DNA of 13,457 nucleotides from Prevotellaceae bacterium UBA4359 (GTDB lineage: Bacteria > Bacteroidota > Bacteroidia > Bacteroidales > Bacteroidaceae), in contig DGSP01000080.1 in the NCBI GenBank assembly GCA_002393555.1, positions 87,334-100,790 of the forward strand, written 5' to 3'. Both the position numbers and the translations under genes were made by a program. The notes beneath the pieces are model-generated. The model worked only from the letters and a program-made list of their open reading frames with translations, did not search any database and had not been told where the DNA came from. The stretch's first letter is position 1. Each line of letters begins with the position of its first letter. This document shows positions 6,701 through 13,437 of the stretch, one piece after another.

Positions 6701-7561
6701 ACAAATCATGCTGAGGTCGGCGTTGGGACGCACACCTCGCTCGTCGTTGCCCATCGTGTTCTCGCCCTTGAAGCAGCCGCAGGCCTCGTTGATGGAGTTG
6801 GGGGCTGCACATTCCTGAAAGTCATTCTTCAGATAGGTGGAGAAGTTGGCGAGCATCTGCAGGAGGTCGGCTTTCATCTGGGGTTCTGGCACGAAGTCGG
6901 CCTTGATGACACCCTCGGTGAAGGACGACACGGCCTCTTCGGTCGGGTCTTCTGGCTCGGTGTAGTCGTCGGGCAGTTTGAGGAGTTTCACGTTGTCGAG
7001 GAGGATGGAAGTGCCGGCTCCGTTCACGAAGTTGATGTTAAGACCTAAGGTGATGGTGCTCTCTGTCGCTACCTCAAAGAGGGCTTCCGTGGTTGTCCAT
7101 GTGGATGGGATGCTTGTGGAGAAGGACAGAGATGTGGAGGCTGTGCCAGCCACGACTGAGGCGGTAGAGGTTGAGGTGGTGGCAGCCTTGATGTCAATGG
7201 CGAACTTGTATTTGCCCGCTTGCAACTTTACTTTCTGTGTGAGTGAAGCCGTCTGGGCAGTCCAGGCATTGCGAATGTAGAGCATCTGCTTTCCGTCGGA
7301 AGGTGTGCCTGGAGCACCATAGTTGTTGTCGGTGGCTGTGGCCGAAGAGGTCATGAGGTCAACTACTGCGAATCCGCTTGTGGGAGCGGCGATTGTCCAG
7401 CCTGTCACGGACGATACGGCATATCCTCCACGAGAATCTGCTGTTTCGCTGGTGGCATCCTGCTCAAACGATGGATTTTGGATGTATTGTGCTGTCACAT
7501 CCTCTTGTGCATTGGCGGAGATGGCCAAGGCGAAAAGAAGTAAGGCAATAGGTTTTTTCAT
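3749..7561 (-). CDS. Large secreted multi-domain protein, probable polysaccharide-processing enzyme
   Basis: This 1270-residue protein is exported: residues 1-18 are a signal peptide ending ANA before QE. About 25-195 is a jelly-roll binding module of the CBM4/9 style (YIQNPSFE, GWTIAAP, ending LLDNVKLLKL). About 215-690 is helical and rich in W, Y, H and N, as in (alpha/alpha)-toroid lyases and hydrolases: NNYWGSTSTGDAVWESSLWA, ENGWEADILAATLGLFPDDP, NHNLFHTSYQNVVQQELGEA, RRMGVEAHRVMMTYLMHDVL. Beta-rich regions follow (about 690-1030). A second NPSFE module covers about 1040-1210 (FDVYQDIEGLPAGQYLL, DWAIFDNFTLTRI). The last 32 residues carry YTLSG, GGIYIVGGK and IRVK, like the tail of the 393-residue protein. 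The N/H/Y cluster in NHNLFHTSY is a plausible catalytic site by analogy with toroid lyases such as PL8, but I cannot assign a CAZy family. No TAnnTTTG promoter is evident in the short gap upstream. No SusC/SusD genes are in the window. Confidence 0.7.
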   Translation of the reverse strand: MKKPIALLLFALAISANAQEDVTAQYIQNPSFEQDATSETADSRGGYAVSSVTGWTIAAPTSGFAVVDLMTSSATATDNNYGAPGTPSDGKQMLYIRNAWTAQTASLTQKVKLQAGKYKFAIDIKAATTSTSTASVVAGTASTSLSFSTSIPSTWTTTEALFEVATESTITLGLNINFVNGAGTSILLDNVKLLKLPDDYTEPEDPTEEAVSSFTEGVIKADFVPEPQMKADLLQMLANFSTYLKNDFQECAAPNSINEACGCFKGENTMGNDERGVRPNADLSMICAFLVKYGKPAGVTLPTGITWTKIEDMAMKSLIFAYSTHKANKLKVCAGNNYWGSTSTGDAVWESSLWAMSVAYSAFFQWDKLSIGQKGYIEKLLKAECNYELNRTIPTGYAGDTKAEENGWEADILAATLGLFPDDPLAPKWFERLREFAINSYSHPSDINNTAVIDEWYDAKTYADLYKGQNLYDDYSLQNHNLFHTSYQNVVQQELGEAALALKMFQLGVKGEEKWKTNALMHHNQEVQDNILNWLALPDGELAMPNGNDWSLFLYDQITSYSTLACFLRDPHALMLENMAYKYIQARQKTTSDGSWLLRADVGARRMGVEAHRVMMTYLMHDVLSTADLTPTQWDDFNQKFGEARMIPCQNIVRASTDDRFTCFSWSTGLKSYTGYFAANSPDKNKIVVPYRANNTGNLLGWYEVSGKGTNATPVVSGIYQLKGNGYVMNGELNVNDNTLNNRFALYSTPQNALIYLDYVTANSAATITAEKGGMLAISTDELMKTSRTLYYSKGENMTHKQLDGTTFTTFESNWVNIDNELGIVRPAHGLVAFGDRGANNSIYTSKLYPMYSNTARSVKTGDVVDARNLVYYSNINAEKTQEMAGLMLPLKDQLPTGWNGVIVPDADRYYFIASNFKGENTATLKDFYIQGEESVVAPVFYQPTTINSGKATVTFTVQQNNSVAHPLAVMVSGSHLTAQLIDDTSAYITATADGVINVAIATAALNDYSIKQGETIRVYLENNEVRAESVSSFPEVEKTDYTGYIVNPSFEGNSGAGWKGSPTVDYNCAEKYNTTFDVYQDIEGLPAGQYLLACQGFYRAGTTANAASTHKAGTEHLNATLYANGTENVSTPLQSIIEEAGKKGAVGVMATSYGYVPNTMEQTSVYFRTDLYPNTLLCHVGDDGHLRIGVKKSTTISQDWAIFDNFTLTRILEDTPEDPDAIRAVTAPGTSPLQGNKNRAYTLSGTPISAAAMQPGGIYIVGGKTIRVK

Positions 7562-7591
7562 ATAGGTTATTTTTGTGTTAGTTGAACAATG

Positions 7592-7636
7592 AAAAGAAAA
7601 AGCCCAGAGGCTCCTCTTGTGAGGAGTCTCTGGGCT
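7592..7636 (-). terminator. Intrinsic terminator of the lptF/G-ribBA-aminotransferase operon
   Basis: On the minus strand AGCCCAGAG, one mismatch, CTCCTC, loop ACAA, GAGGAG, mismatch, CTCTGGGCT forms a roughly 15-bp stem followed by TTTTTCTTTT. It starts 8 nt after the aminotransferase stop and separates that operon from the large secreted-protein gene. Confidence 0.93.
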
Positions 7637-7643
7637 TGATGGA

Positions 7644-8837
7644 TTATTTCAGCCGTGCTAATGTTTCCTTGATGCGCTTCAATGCCTCGACGATGTTCTC
7701 GTCGCTGGTGGCATAACTCATGCGGAAGCATTCGGGCGAACCGAAAGCATCGCCGCCAACCGTGGCCACGTGGCCCACTTCGAGCAGGTACATGGCGAAG
7801 TCGGTGGAGTTCTGGATGACGCGGTCGCCGTCTCGCTTGCCGAAGTAACTGGAGCACTTGGGGAAGAGGTAGAAGGCACCCTGTGGGTCGTTCACTTCGA
7901 GACCGGGGATGTCCTTGGCCAACTTTACGATGAGGTTCTTGCGGCGTTCGAAAGCCTGACGCATCTCCTCCACACACTCTTGGGGACCGGCGAATGCGGC
8001 CTCGGCGGCTTTCTGCGACACGGAGCAGGGGCCGCTGGTGTATTGGCCTTGCAGTTTGTTGCAGCCTTTCACAATCCATTCGGGGGCAGCGATGAAACCG
8101 ATGCGCCAACCTGTCATGGCGTAGGCTTTGCTGACACCGTTGATGACCACCACGCGGTCTTTGATGTCGGCGAAAGAAGCCATCGAGGCGTGTTTGCCCA
8201 CGTAGTTGATGTGTTCGTAGATTTCGTCGGCAATCACGATGATGCGCTCATGCTTCAGCAGCACGTTCTTCAGCCCTTCCAGTTCCTCCTGGCTATACAC
8301 AGAACCTGTGGGGTTGCTGGGCGAGCAGAGGATGATGGCTCGCGTCTTGGGCGTGATGGCTGCCTCCAACTGGGCTGGCGTGATTTTGAAGTCCTGCTCG
8401 ATGGGAGCATCGATGAAGACGGGTGTGCCTTCGGCCAGCAGCACCATCTGAGGATAGGACACCCAGTAGGGGGCGGGGATGATGACCTCGTCGCCAGCGT
8501 TGACGAGAGCCATGATGGTGTTGCACACCGACTGCTTGGCACCGTTGGAGCAGAGAATCTGTGAGGGCTTGTAGTCCAGTCCGTTCTCATTCTTGAGTTT
8601 GTTCACAATGGCCTGCTTCAGTTCGGGATAGCCAGGCACGGGGCTGTAGCGGCTCCAGTTTTCCTCCACTGCCTTGATGGCAGCGGCCTTGATGTGGTCG
8701 GGTGTGTTGAAGTCTGGCTCGCCCACACTCATGTTGATGACATCGATGCCCTGAGCCTTCAACTCAGAACTCTTCTGACTCATGGCCAACGTTGCGCTTG
8801 GCGAGAGTCGGTTCAATCTTTCTGACAGATTTTCCAT
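7644..8837 (-). CDS. Class I pyridoxal-phosphate aminotransferase, aspartate aminotransferase type
   Basis: The 397-residue length and motifs fit the AspC/AAT group (subgroup 1b, as in Thermus and Bacillus), which moves the amino group between aspartate and 2-oxoglutarate. Seen: SVGEPDFNTP near residue 38, SNGAKQS (cofactor phosphate region), SPSNPTG with N175, DEIYEH with D204 and Y207, VSKAYAMTGWRIGF with the Schiff-base lysine K237, and FRMSYA with R372, which binds the substrate carboxylate. It begins ATG at 8837, 10 nt after the ribBA stop and preceded by an A/T-rich stretch typical of Bacteroidota translation starts. It is the last gene of the operon. Broader specificity (prephenate, tyrosine or methionine-pathway substrates) is possible, as this subgroup is often promiscuous. 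The name aspC or aspAT would be a guess at substrate. Confidence 0.9.
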   Translation of the reverse strand: MENLSERLNRLSPSATLAMSQKSSELKAQGIDVINMSVGEPDFNTPDHIKAAAIKAVEENWSRYSPVPGYPELKQAIVNKLKNENGLDYKPSQILCSNGAKQSVCNTIMALVNAGDEVIIPAPYWVSYPQMVLLAEGTPVFIDAPIEQDFKITPAQLEAAITPKTRAIILCSPSNPTGSVYSQEELEGLKNVLLKHERIIVIADEIYEHINYVGKHASMASFADIKDRVVVINGVSKAYAMTGWRIGFIAAPEWIVKGCNKLQGQYTSGPCSVSQKAAEAAFAGPQECVEEMRQAFERRKNLIVKLAKDIPGLEVNDPQGAFYLFPKCSSYFGKRDGDRVIQNSTDFAMYLLEVGHVATVGGDAFGSPECFRMSYATSDENIVEALKRIKETLARLK

Positions 8838-8847
8838 ATATTTTTAT

Positions 8848-10065
8848 TTATTTGTTAAAATGCAAAGTATGTCCCATGCGCTCCTTCTTGGTGCGCAGGT
8901 AGCGTTCGTTGTAGCGGTTAGGGGTGATTTCGATGGGCACGTTCTCCACGATTTCCAGTCCGTAGCCTTCCAGTCCCACGCGCTTGACGGGGTTGTTGGT
9001 GAGTAGGCGTATCTTGCTGATGCCGATTTCGCGCAGAATCTGTGCCCCCACGCCATAGTCTCTGAGGTCGGGGTCGAAGCCCAGATGGATGTTGGCATCC
9101 ACCGTGTCGAGGCCTTCTTCTTGTAGTTTGTAGGCGGCTATCTTGTTCATCAGGCCGATGCCGCGTCCCTCTTGGATGAGATAGACGATGGCTCCCTTGC
9201 CCTCCTTCTCGATGAGTTGCATCGACTTGTGCAGTTGTTCGCCGCAGTCGCACCGCTGGCTACCGAAGATATCGCCTGTGGCGCAACTGGAGTGCATGCG
9301 CACCAGCACCGGTTCGTCGGGCTTCCATGTGCCCTTGATGAGTGCCACGTGTTCCAGTCCGTTGCTCTTCTGACGGAAGGGGATGATGCGGAAGTGTCCG
9401 TACTCCGTCGGCATGTCGGCCTCCACGCCTTTCTCCACAAGGCTTTCTTTCTGCAGGCGGTAGGCGATGATGTCTTTGATTTGGATGAGTTTCAGCCCGA
9501 ACTCTTCGGCTTTCTCTATGAGTTGGGGCATGCGGGCCATGGTGCCGTCGGGGTTGAGAATCTCGATGAGAGCAGCGGCGGGACGCAGACCAGCCAGACG
9601 TGCCAGGTCGATGGATGCTTCGGTGTGGCCCGAACGGCGCAGCACACCGTTGTCCTGAGCATAGAGGGGGTTGATGTGGCCCGGACGACCGAAGTCGCTG
9701 GCTTTTGCCTCGGGATTGGCCAGCCATTGGATGGTGGCGGCACGGTCGTGGGCACTGACACCAGTGGTGCAGCCCTCCAACTTATCGACTGTCACGGTGA
9801 AGGGGGTGCCCAGCATGGAGGTGTTTTCCTCCACCTGATGGGGCAGTTCCAACTCTTTGGCTCGCGAGATGGTGATGGGAGCACAGAGTACGCCACGACC
9901 CTCGCGGAGCATGAAGTTCACCTTGTCGGGAGTGATTTTTTCGGCAGCGATGATGAAGTCGCCCTCATTCTCACGGTCTTCATCATCCACGACAATCACG
10001 AACTTGCCTTGTCGGAAGTCCTCGATGGCTTCTTCTATCTTACTGAACTGAAAGGATTTTTCCAT
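8848..10065 (-). CDS. ribBA: Bifunctional 3,4-dihydroxy-2-butanone-4-phosphate synthase / GTP cyclohydrolase II
   Basis: This 405-residue fusion provides both entry steps of riboflavin synthesis: ribulose-5-phosphate to dihydroxybutanone phosphate, and GTP ring opening. The N-terminal half is the RibB domain, with DDEDRENEGD at 27-36 (acidic metal-binding loop), TTGVSAHDRA and RRSGHTEASIDLARLAG. From about residue 205 comes the GTP cyclohydrolase II domain, with zinc ligands C261, C272 and C274 in SSCATGDIFGSQRCDC, then QEGRGIGLMNKIAAYKLQ and LLTNNPVKRVGLEGYG. All key motifs in both halves are intact, so both activities are expected. The start is the ATG at 10065 because the RibB family begins there; an upstream in-frame start at 10155 would overlap the permease gene by 116 nt and adds low-complexity sequence. 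It overlaps the end of the permease gene by 26 nt. No FMN riboswitch is seen upstream. Confidence 0.96.
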   Translation of the reverse strand: MEKSFQFSKIEEAIEDFRQGKFVIVVDDEDRENEGDFIIAAEKITPDKVNFMLREGRGVLCAPITISRAKELELPHQVEENTSMLGTPFTVTVDKLEGCTTGVSAHDRAATIQWLANPEAKASDFGRPGHINPLYAQDNGVLRRSGHTEASIDLARLAGLRPAAALIEILNPDGTMARMPQLIEKAEEFGLKLIQIKDIIAYRLQKESLVEKGVEADMPTEYGHFRIIPFRQKSNGLEHVALIKGTWKPDEPVLVRMHSSCATGDIFGSQRCDCGEQLHKSMQLIEKEGKGAIVYLIQEGRGIGLMNKIAAYKLQEEGLDTVDANIHLGFDPDLRDYGVGAQILREIGISKIRLLTNNPVKRVGLEGYGLEIVENVPIEITPNRYNERYLRTKKERMGHTLHFNK

Positions 10066-11959
10066 ATATGTAGTCTTTGATTTGTTCTGAGTATTTGATG
10101 ACGGCTCGCAGGTCTTTGCGACGGCGGCGGTAGAAGCGGAAGTTGCGTGTCTCAATCACGGGATAGCCGTTGAGCAGGCGCAGCACATGGGGGTCTTTGC
10201 TGTTCGAGAGCACCTCGATGATGTATTCCATCATGAGGTTGATACCTTCGGCCTTCATGTCTTCGCGCGTCGAGAACCAGTAGCGCACGATGTAGGCCAT
10301 GTAGCCGAAGAAGGTGGCATGTGGCAACTCGCCCAGATACTCTCGGCTGGTCGTGATGAGTTGTTCCAGCGTCTTGTACATGTCGGCGTAGTCGGGGTCG
10401 TTGATGATGACCTCCTTGCGGGTGATGTTGCGCTTGGGACGGATGCCCAGCAGTTTCCGCCAGAGGCTGACGTAGGCATCCATGTTGAACACGGCGGAGT
10501 CGTTGTTGGACTTCACCGTGAAGAACACACCCAGCGGAGCCAACACGATGGTGCTGAGCCACATGCCCAGCCAAACGGGCATGTCGCCCTCGCGGCCCAC
10601 CTTCATGCCGAAGGTGTTGATGATGTAATAGACGATGAAGATGATGACGGCCACCACCACAGGGAAACCCAGTCCGCCCTTGCGGATGATGGCCCCTAAG
10701 GGCGCACCGATGAAAAAGAACATCAGACAGGCCAGCGACATGGTGATTTTCTGCCAATACTGAATCCAGTGGCGGCGAATCTGCTTGTCGCCATATTCTA
10801 TCACTTCGGCCTTGTAGTTCACGTCCATTTCCTGGAAACTGGCTTTTTGCAAGGCTTCCATGATGATGCGCTGCTTGTCTTGGGAACTGGTGCTTTTCAG
10901 CAGGGTGTCGATGTTGACGCTCGACTTCGGCACACTGGCACTTCTGGCTATGACGCTCTGGATGTGTTTCTTCTCTTCTGCCTCCAGTTGTGCCCTCCTT
11001 TCCTTATCCATGTGGGCGATGGCGAGGGAGTCGTAGTCGGAGATGCGCGTCTTGTGCGGGATGTTGAGCGAGATGCGCTGCATGTCGTTGTAGAAGATGG
11101 TGCTCAGGCTGTCATAATAGTTTTCCATCGAGTCGATGTCGTGTGTCAACTTGCTCATGTTCTTGGTCAGAGCCGAAGTCGCAATATCTTCCTGGTCTGC
11201 CATGTTGAAGTTGGTGTCGAAGTCGATGACAAAGTGCTTCTCCACAAAGGTCTCTCGGCGGTAGGGCACGTCACGTGCTTGCAGGGCGTTGCTTTGCAGG
11301 TTCTCGAACTGCTCGCCCTGATAGAGGTGCAGCAGCAGGTGCTTCTTGTCGCTGGTCGTCTCCAGTCTGCCCGAATCAGCCAGGACGATGTGTGCCCTGT
11401 TCACACCGTCTTGCAGGTTGTAGATGACGATGTCGTAGAGCATGCCGGTGTCCTTGTTCTTCTTCTGGATGTAGAGGTTGATGTTCTCGATGCCATCGTA
11501 GAAGACACGTTCAGGAATGTCCAGTTCGGGCGATTTCATCTTCATCGACTCCAGCAGTGTGAGAAGGTTCTGCTGTGCTTCAGGTGCAATCTTGTTCTGG
11601 AAGTGGAACGAGCCGACGGAGAGGAGGCTGATGAGGATGATGAGGGGACGGAGTGTGCGGAAGAGCGAGATGCCAGCCGCCTTGATGGCCAGCAGTTCCA
11701 GGCGTTCGCCGATGTTGCCGAACGAGATGAGCGAGGCCAGCAGGATGGCCAGTGGCAATGCCAGCGGCACCAGTGTCTCGGTGGCATAGAAGAAGAACTT
11801 GAGATAAACCTCAAACGAAAGTCCCTTGCCCACCAGGTCGTCAATCCACTTCCACAGAAACTGCATCATGACGACGAACAGGCTGATGCAGAACGTGCCT
11901 GCAAACAGCGAGAGAAAGTTCCTCAGGATAAATAGGTCGAGTCGTTTGATGAGTTTCAT
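10040..11959 (-). CDS. LptF/LptG-family (YjgP/YjgQ) lipopolysaccharide-export permease with long insertion and tail
   Basis: The family builds the inner-membrane part of the LptB2FG transporter, which extracts LPS and passes it to LptC and LptA. Six membrane segments are visible: about 12-34, 57-80 and 100-121, then about 404-425, 430-453 and 461-486. Segments 3 and 4 flank a periplasmic beta-jellyroll region (about 125-270, FYDGIENINLYI and similar). At 639 residues it is far longer than E. coli LptF or LptG (about 360). The extra length is a helical, charged insertion before segment 4 (about 265-400, with DKERRAQLEAEEKKH) and a cytoplasmic C-terminal tail of about 150 residues ending in a basic RFYRRRRKDLR stretch. 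Long forms are, to my knowledge, usual in Bacteroidales. LptF versus LptG cannot be settled from this copy. It is the first gene of the operon, under the minus-strand half of the divergent promoter. Confidence 0.9.
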   Translation of the reverse strand: MKLIKRLDLFILRNFLSLFAGTFCISLFVVMMQFLWKWIDDLVGKGLSFEVYLKFFFYATETLVPLALPLAILLASLISFGNIGERLELLAIKAAGISLFRTLRPLIILISLLSVGSFHFQNKIAPEAQQNLLTLLESMKMKSPELDIPERVFYDGIENINLYIQKKNKDTGMLYDIVIYNLQDGVNRAHIVLADSGRLETTSDKKHLLLHLYQGEQFENLQSNALQARDVPYRRETFVEKHFVIDFDTNFNMADQEDIATSALTKNMSKLTHDIDSMENYYDSLSTIFYNDMQRISLNIPHKTRISDYDSLAIAHMDKERRAQLEAEEKKHIQSVIARSASVPKSSVNIDTLLKSTSSQDKQRIIMEALQKASFQEMDVNYKAEVIEYGDKQIRRHWIQYWQKITMSLACLMFFFIGAPLGAIIRKGGLGFPVVVAVIIFIVYYIINTFGMKVGREGDMPVWLGMWLSTIVLAPLGVFFTVKSNNDSAVFNMDAYVSLWRKLLGIRPKRNITRKEVIINDPDYADMYKTLEQLITTSREYLGELPHATFFGYMAYIVRYWFSTREDMKAEGINLMMEYIIEVLSNSKDPHVLRLLNGYPVIETRNFRFYRRRRKDLRAVIKYSEQIKDYIYGKILSVQ

Positions 11960-11969
11960 GCGTGTACTC

Positions 11970-11987
11970 TTGTGCGAAGATGCACAA
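11970..11987 (-). promoter_or_regulatory. Perfect hairpin in the leader of the permease operon
   Basis: Between the predicted start of transcription and the ATG at 11959, TTGTGC and GCACAA form a 6-bp stem around a 6-nt loop, ending 10 nt before the start codon. It could affect translation initiation or transcript stability; no known element is recognised. Confidence 0.4.
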
Positions 11988-11997
11988 TTTCAAGGTG

Positions 11998-12005
11998 CAA
12001 AGGTA
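11998..12005 (-). promoter_or_regulatory. -7 box of the permease-ribBA-aminotransferase operon promoter
   Basis: TACCTTTG on the minus strand fits TAnnTTTG. It lies about 40 nt before the ATG at 11959. No convincing TTTG is found 19-21 nt upstream, so the -33 element is weak or replaced by an activator. Confidence 0.65.
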
Positions 12006-12048
12006 CGAAAAAGTTGGGAGTTAGAAGTGAGGTCTGATAACTTTTTCG

Positions 12049-12056
12049 TACCTTTG
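12049..12056 (+). promoter_or_regulatory. -7 box of the prfB promoter
   Basis: TACCTTTG on the plus strand fits TAnnTTTG, 19 nt before the prfB ATG, giving a very short leader without a Shine-Dalgarno sequence. As on the other side, the -33 box is not clear. Confidence 0.7.
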
Positions 12057-12075
12057 CAGCCAAAATCACACAATT

Positions 12076-13188
12076 ATGATTACAGCAGAACAACTGAAAG
12101 ACATTAAAGACAGGACGGAAGCCCTGCATCGCTACTTGCAGATTGACCAGAAACAGATGGAAGTGGAGGAGGAGGAACTGCGCACACAGGCACCCGGATT
12201 TTGGGATGACCAGAAGGCGGCTGAGGCGCAGATGAAGAAGGTGAAGGACCTGAAACGCTGGATTGACGGCTACAACGAGGTGAAGGCGGCAACCGACGAT
12301 ACGGAGGTGGCTTTCGACTTCTACAAAGAGGAGATGAGCACAGAAGAGGAGGTGGACGACTACTATGACAAGGCGTTGAAGTTGATAGAAGACCTGGAAC
12401 TGAAGAACATGCTGCAAGGCGAGGCCGACAACATGGATGCCGTGCTGAAAATCAATGCCGGAGCAGGTGGCACCGAGGCTCAGGACTGGGCGCAGATGCT
12501 CATGCGTATGTATCAGCGCTATGCCGAGCAGCACGGCTACAAGGTAACCATCAGCAACTATCAGGACGGCGAGGATGCCGGCATCAAGACCGTGACGATG
12601 GAGATAGCGGGCGATATGGCTTACGGCTATCTGAAGGGCGAGAGTGGTGTGCACCGTCTGGTGCGTGTCAGCCCCTACAATGCGCAGGGCAAGCGCATGA
12701 CCTCGTTTGCCTCGGTGTTTGTCACGCCGCTGGTCGATGACACCATCAACGTGGAGATTGAGCAGGCGAGGATTTCGTGGGATACGTTCCGAAGCAGCGG
12801 TGCCGGTGGACAGAACGTGAACAAGGTGGAGTCGGGTGTGCGGCTGAGGTATCAGTACAAAGACCCCTACACGGGCGAGGAAGAGGAAATCCTCATCGAG
12901 AACACCGAGACGCGCGACCAGCCGAAGAACAAGGAGAATGCGTTGAGGCTGCTGCGTTCCATGCTCTACGACAAGGAGTTGCAGCACCGCATGGCCGAGC
13001 AGGCCAAGGTGGAGGCTGGCAAGAAAAAGATAGAGTGGGGCAGTCAGATTCGCTCCTATGTGTTCGACGACCGCCGTGTGAAAGACCACCGCACCAACTA
13101 CCAGACGAGCGATGTGGGCGGTGTGATGGACGGCAAACTCGACGGCTTCATCAAAGCCTATCTGATGGAATTCTCTACTGAAAGTTAA
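12076..13188 (+). CDS. prfB: Peptide chain release factor 2, without programmed frameshift
   Basis: This 370-residue class I release factor ends translation at UGA and UAA. In order: an N-terminal helical domain (1-110), INAGAGGTEAQDWAQML at about 130, the stop-codon-reading domain with SGVHRLVRVSPYNAQGKR, where the tripeptide is SPY (199-201) instead of the usual SPF, the peptidyl-transfer loop SSGAGGQNVNKVESGVRL with GGQ at 244-246, and the conserved IEWGSQIRSYVFDDRRVKDHRT near the end. The WGSQIRSYV block and the SP-aromatic tripeptide mark it as RF2, not RF1. Unlike E. coli prfB there is no in-frame TGA near codon 26: the aligned segment reads HRYLQIDQK in one open frame, so the autoregulatory frameshift is absent. 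It stands alone and diverges from the permease operon. Confidence 0.95.
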   Translation: MITAEQLKDIKDRTEALHRYLQIDQKQMEVEEEELRTQAPGFWDDQKAAEAQMKKVKDLKRWIDGYNEVKAATDDTEVAFDFYKEEMSTEEEVDDYYDKALKLIEDLELKNMLQGEADNMDAVLKINAGAGGTEAQDWAQMLMRMYQRYAEQHGYKVTISNYQDGEDAGIKTVTMEIAGDMAYGYLKGESGVHRLVRVSPYNAQGKRMTSFASVFVTPLVDDTINVEIEQARISWDTFRSSGAGGQNVNKVESGVRLRYQYKDPYTGEEEEILIENTETRDQPKNKENALRLLRSMLYDKELQHRMAEQAKVEAGKKKIEWGSQIRSYVFDDRRVKDHRTNYQTSDVGGVMDGKLDGFIKAYLMEFSTES

Positions 13189-13208
13189 AAACTAAAAATT
13201 AAAAATTG

Positions 13209-13437
13209 AAGTTTCGGATGCTTTTTTCAACAACGAATATTTCGAATATGACGAATTTATACAATGCACAATGCACCTAAAGGTGCAACGAATAAAAACG
13301 AATGCTGAGTGTAGCCATTCGATTCCATTCGTTGCCGCTTGCGGCATTAGGGATATACATCTTCTCGCCGCATGGTAAATTAGAATGATTCGTTTTATTC
13401 GTTGTTGAAAATGAAGCGTTTGGAACATCCGAAACTT
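13209..13437. mobile_element. Candidate MITE-like non-autonomous element with terminal inverted repeats
   Basis: The 269 nt after prfB hold no credible gene. The ends match as inverted repeats: AAGTTTCGGATG (13209-13220) with its complement at 13426-13437, then TTTTCAACAACGAATA (13224-13239) with its complement at 13396-13411, followed by CGAAT on both sides. The right arm has about 11 extra bases between the two blocks. Inside are two perfect small hairpins: TGCACC-TAAA-GGTGCA (13272-13287) and TGCCGC-TT-GCGGCA (13333-13346), plus several CGAAT/ATTCG copies. The flanks are A/T-rich and I cannot define a target-site duplication. It could instead be a long-armed structure that ends prfB transcription. 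Only one copy is visible here. Confidence 0.5.

Larger units (their letters stand above)
11996..12058. repeat. Perfect 20-bp inverted repeat joining two divergent promoters
   Basis: The arms at 11996-12015 and 12039-12058 are exact reverse complements over 20 bp (each reads AACTTTTTCGTACCTTTGCA outward), separated by a 23-nt spacer. Each arm carries the -7 box of one of the two diverging genes, so the promoters are mirror images. Confidence 0.9.

Noticed and set aside
10065..10155. Earlier in-frame start for ribBA
   Set aside because: It would add 30 residues of serine/threonine-rich sequence that is just the permease gene in another frame; the RibB domain begins at the ATG at 10065.
10769..11935. 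Long plus-strand open frame (388 codons) opposite the permease gene
   Set aside because: It is the antisense of a well-supported membrane protein gene, has repetitive valine/glutamate/histidine composition and no recognisable domain.
11956..13089. Minus-strand open frame of 377 codons opposite prfB
   Set aside because: It is antisense to a clear release factor gene and crosses the promoter palindrome; the composition is that of a shadow frame.
13192..13428. Minus-strand 78-codon open frame after prfB
   Set aside because: It spans both inverted-repeat arms and internal hairpins almost exactly, and its sequence is not protein-like; better explained by the repeat element.
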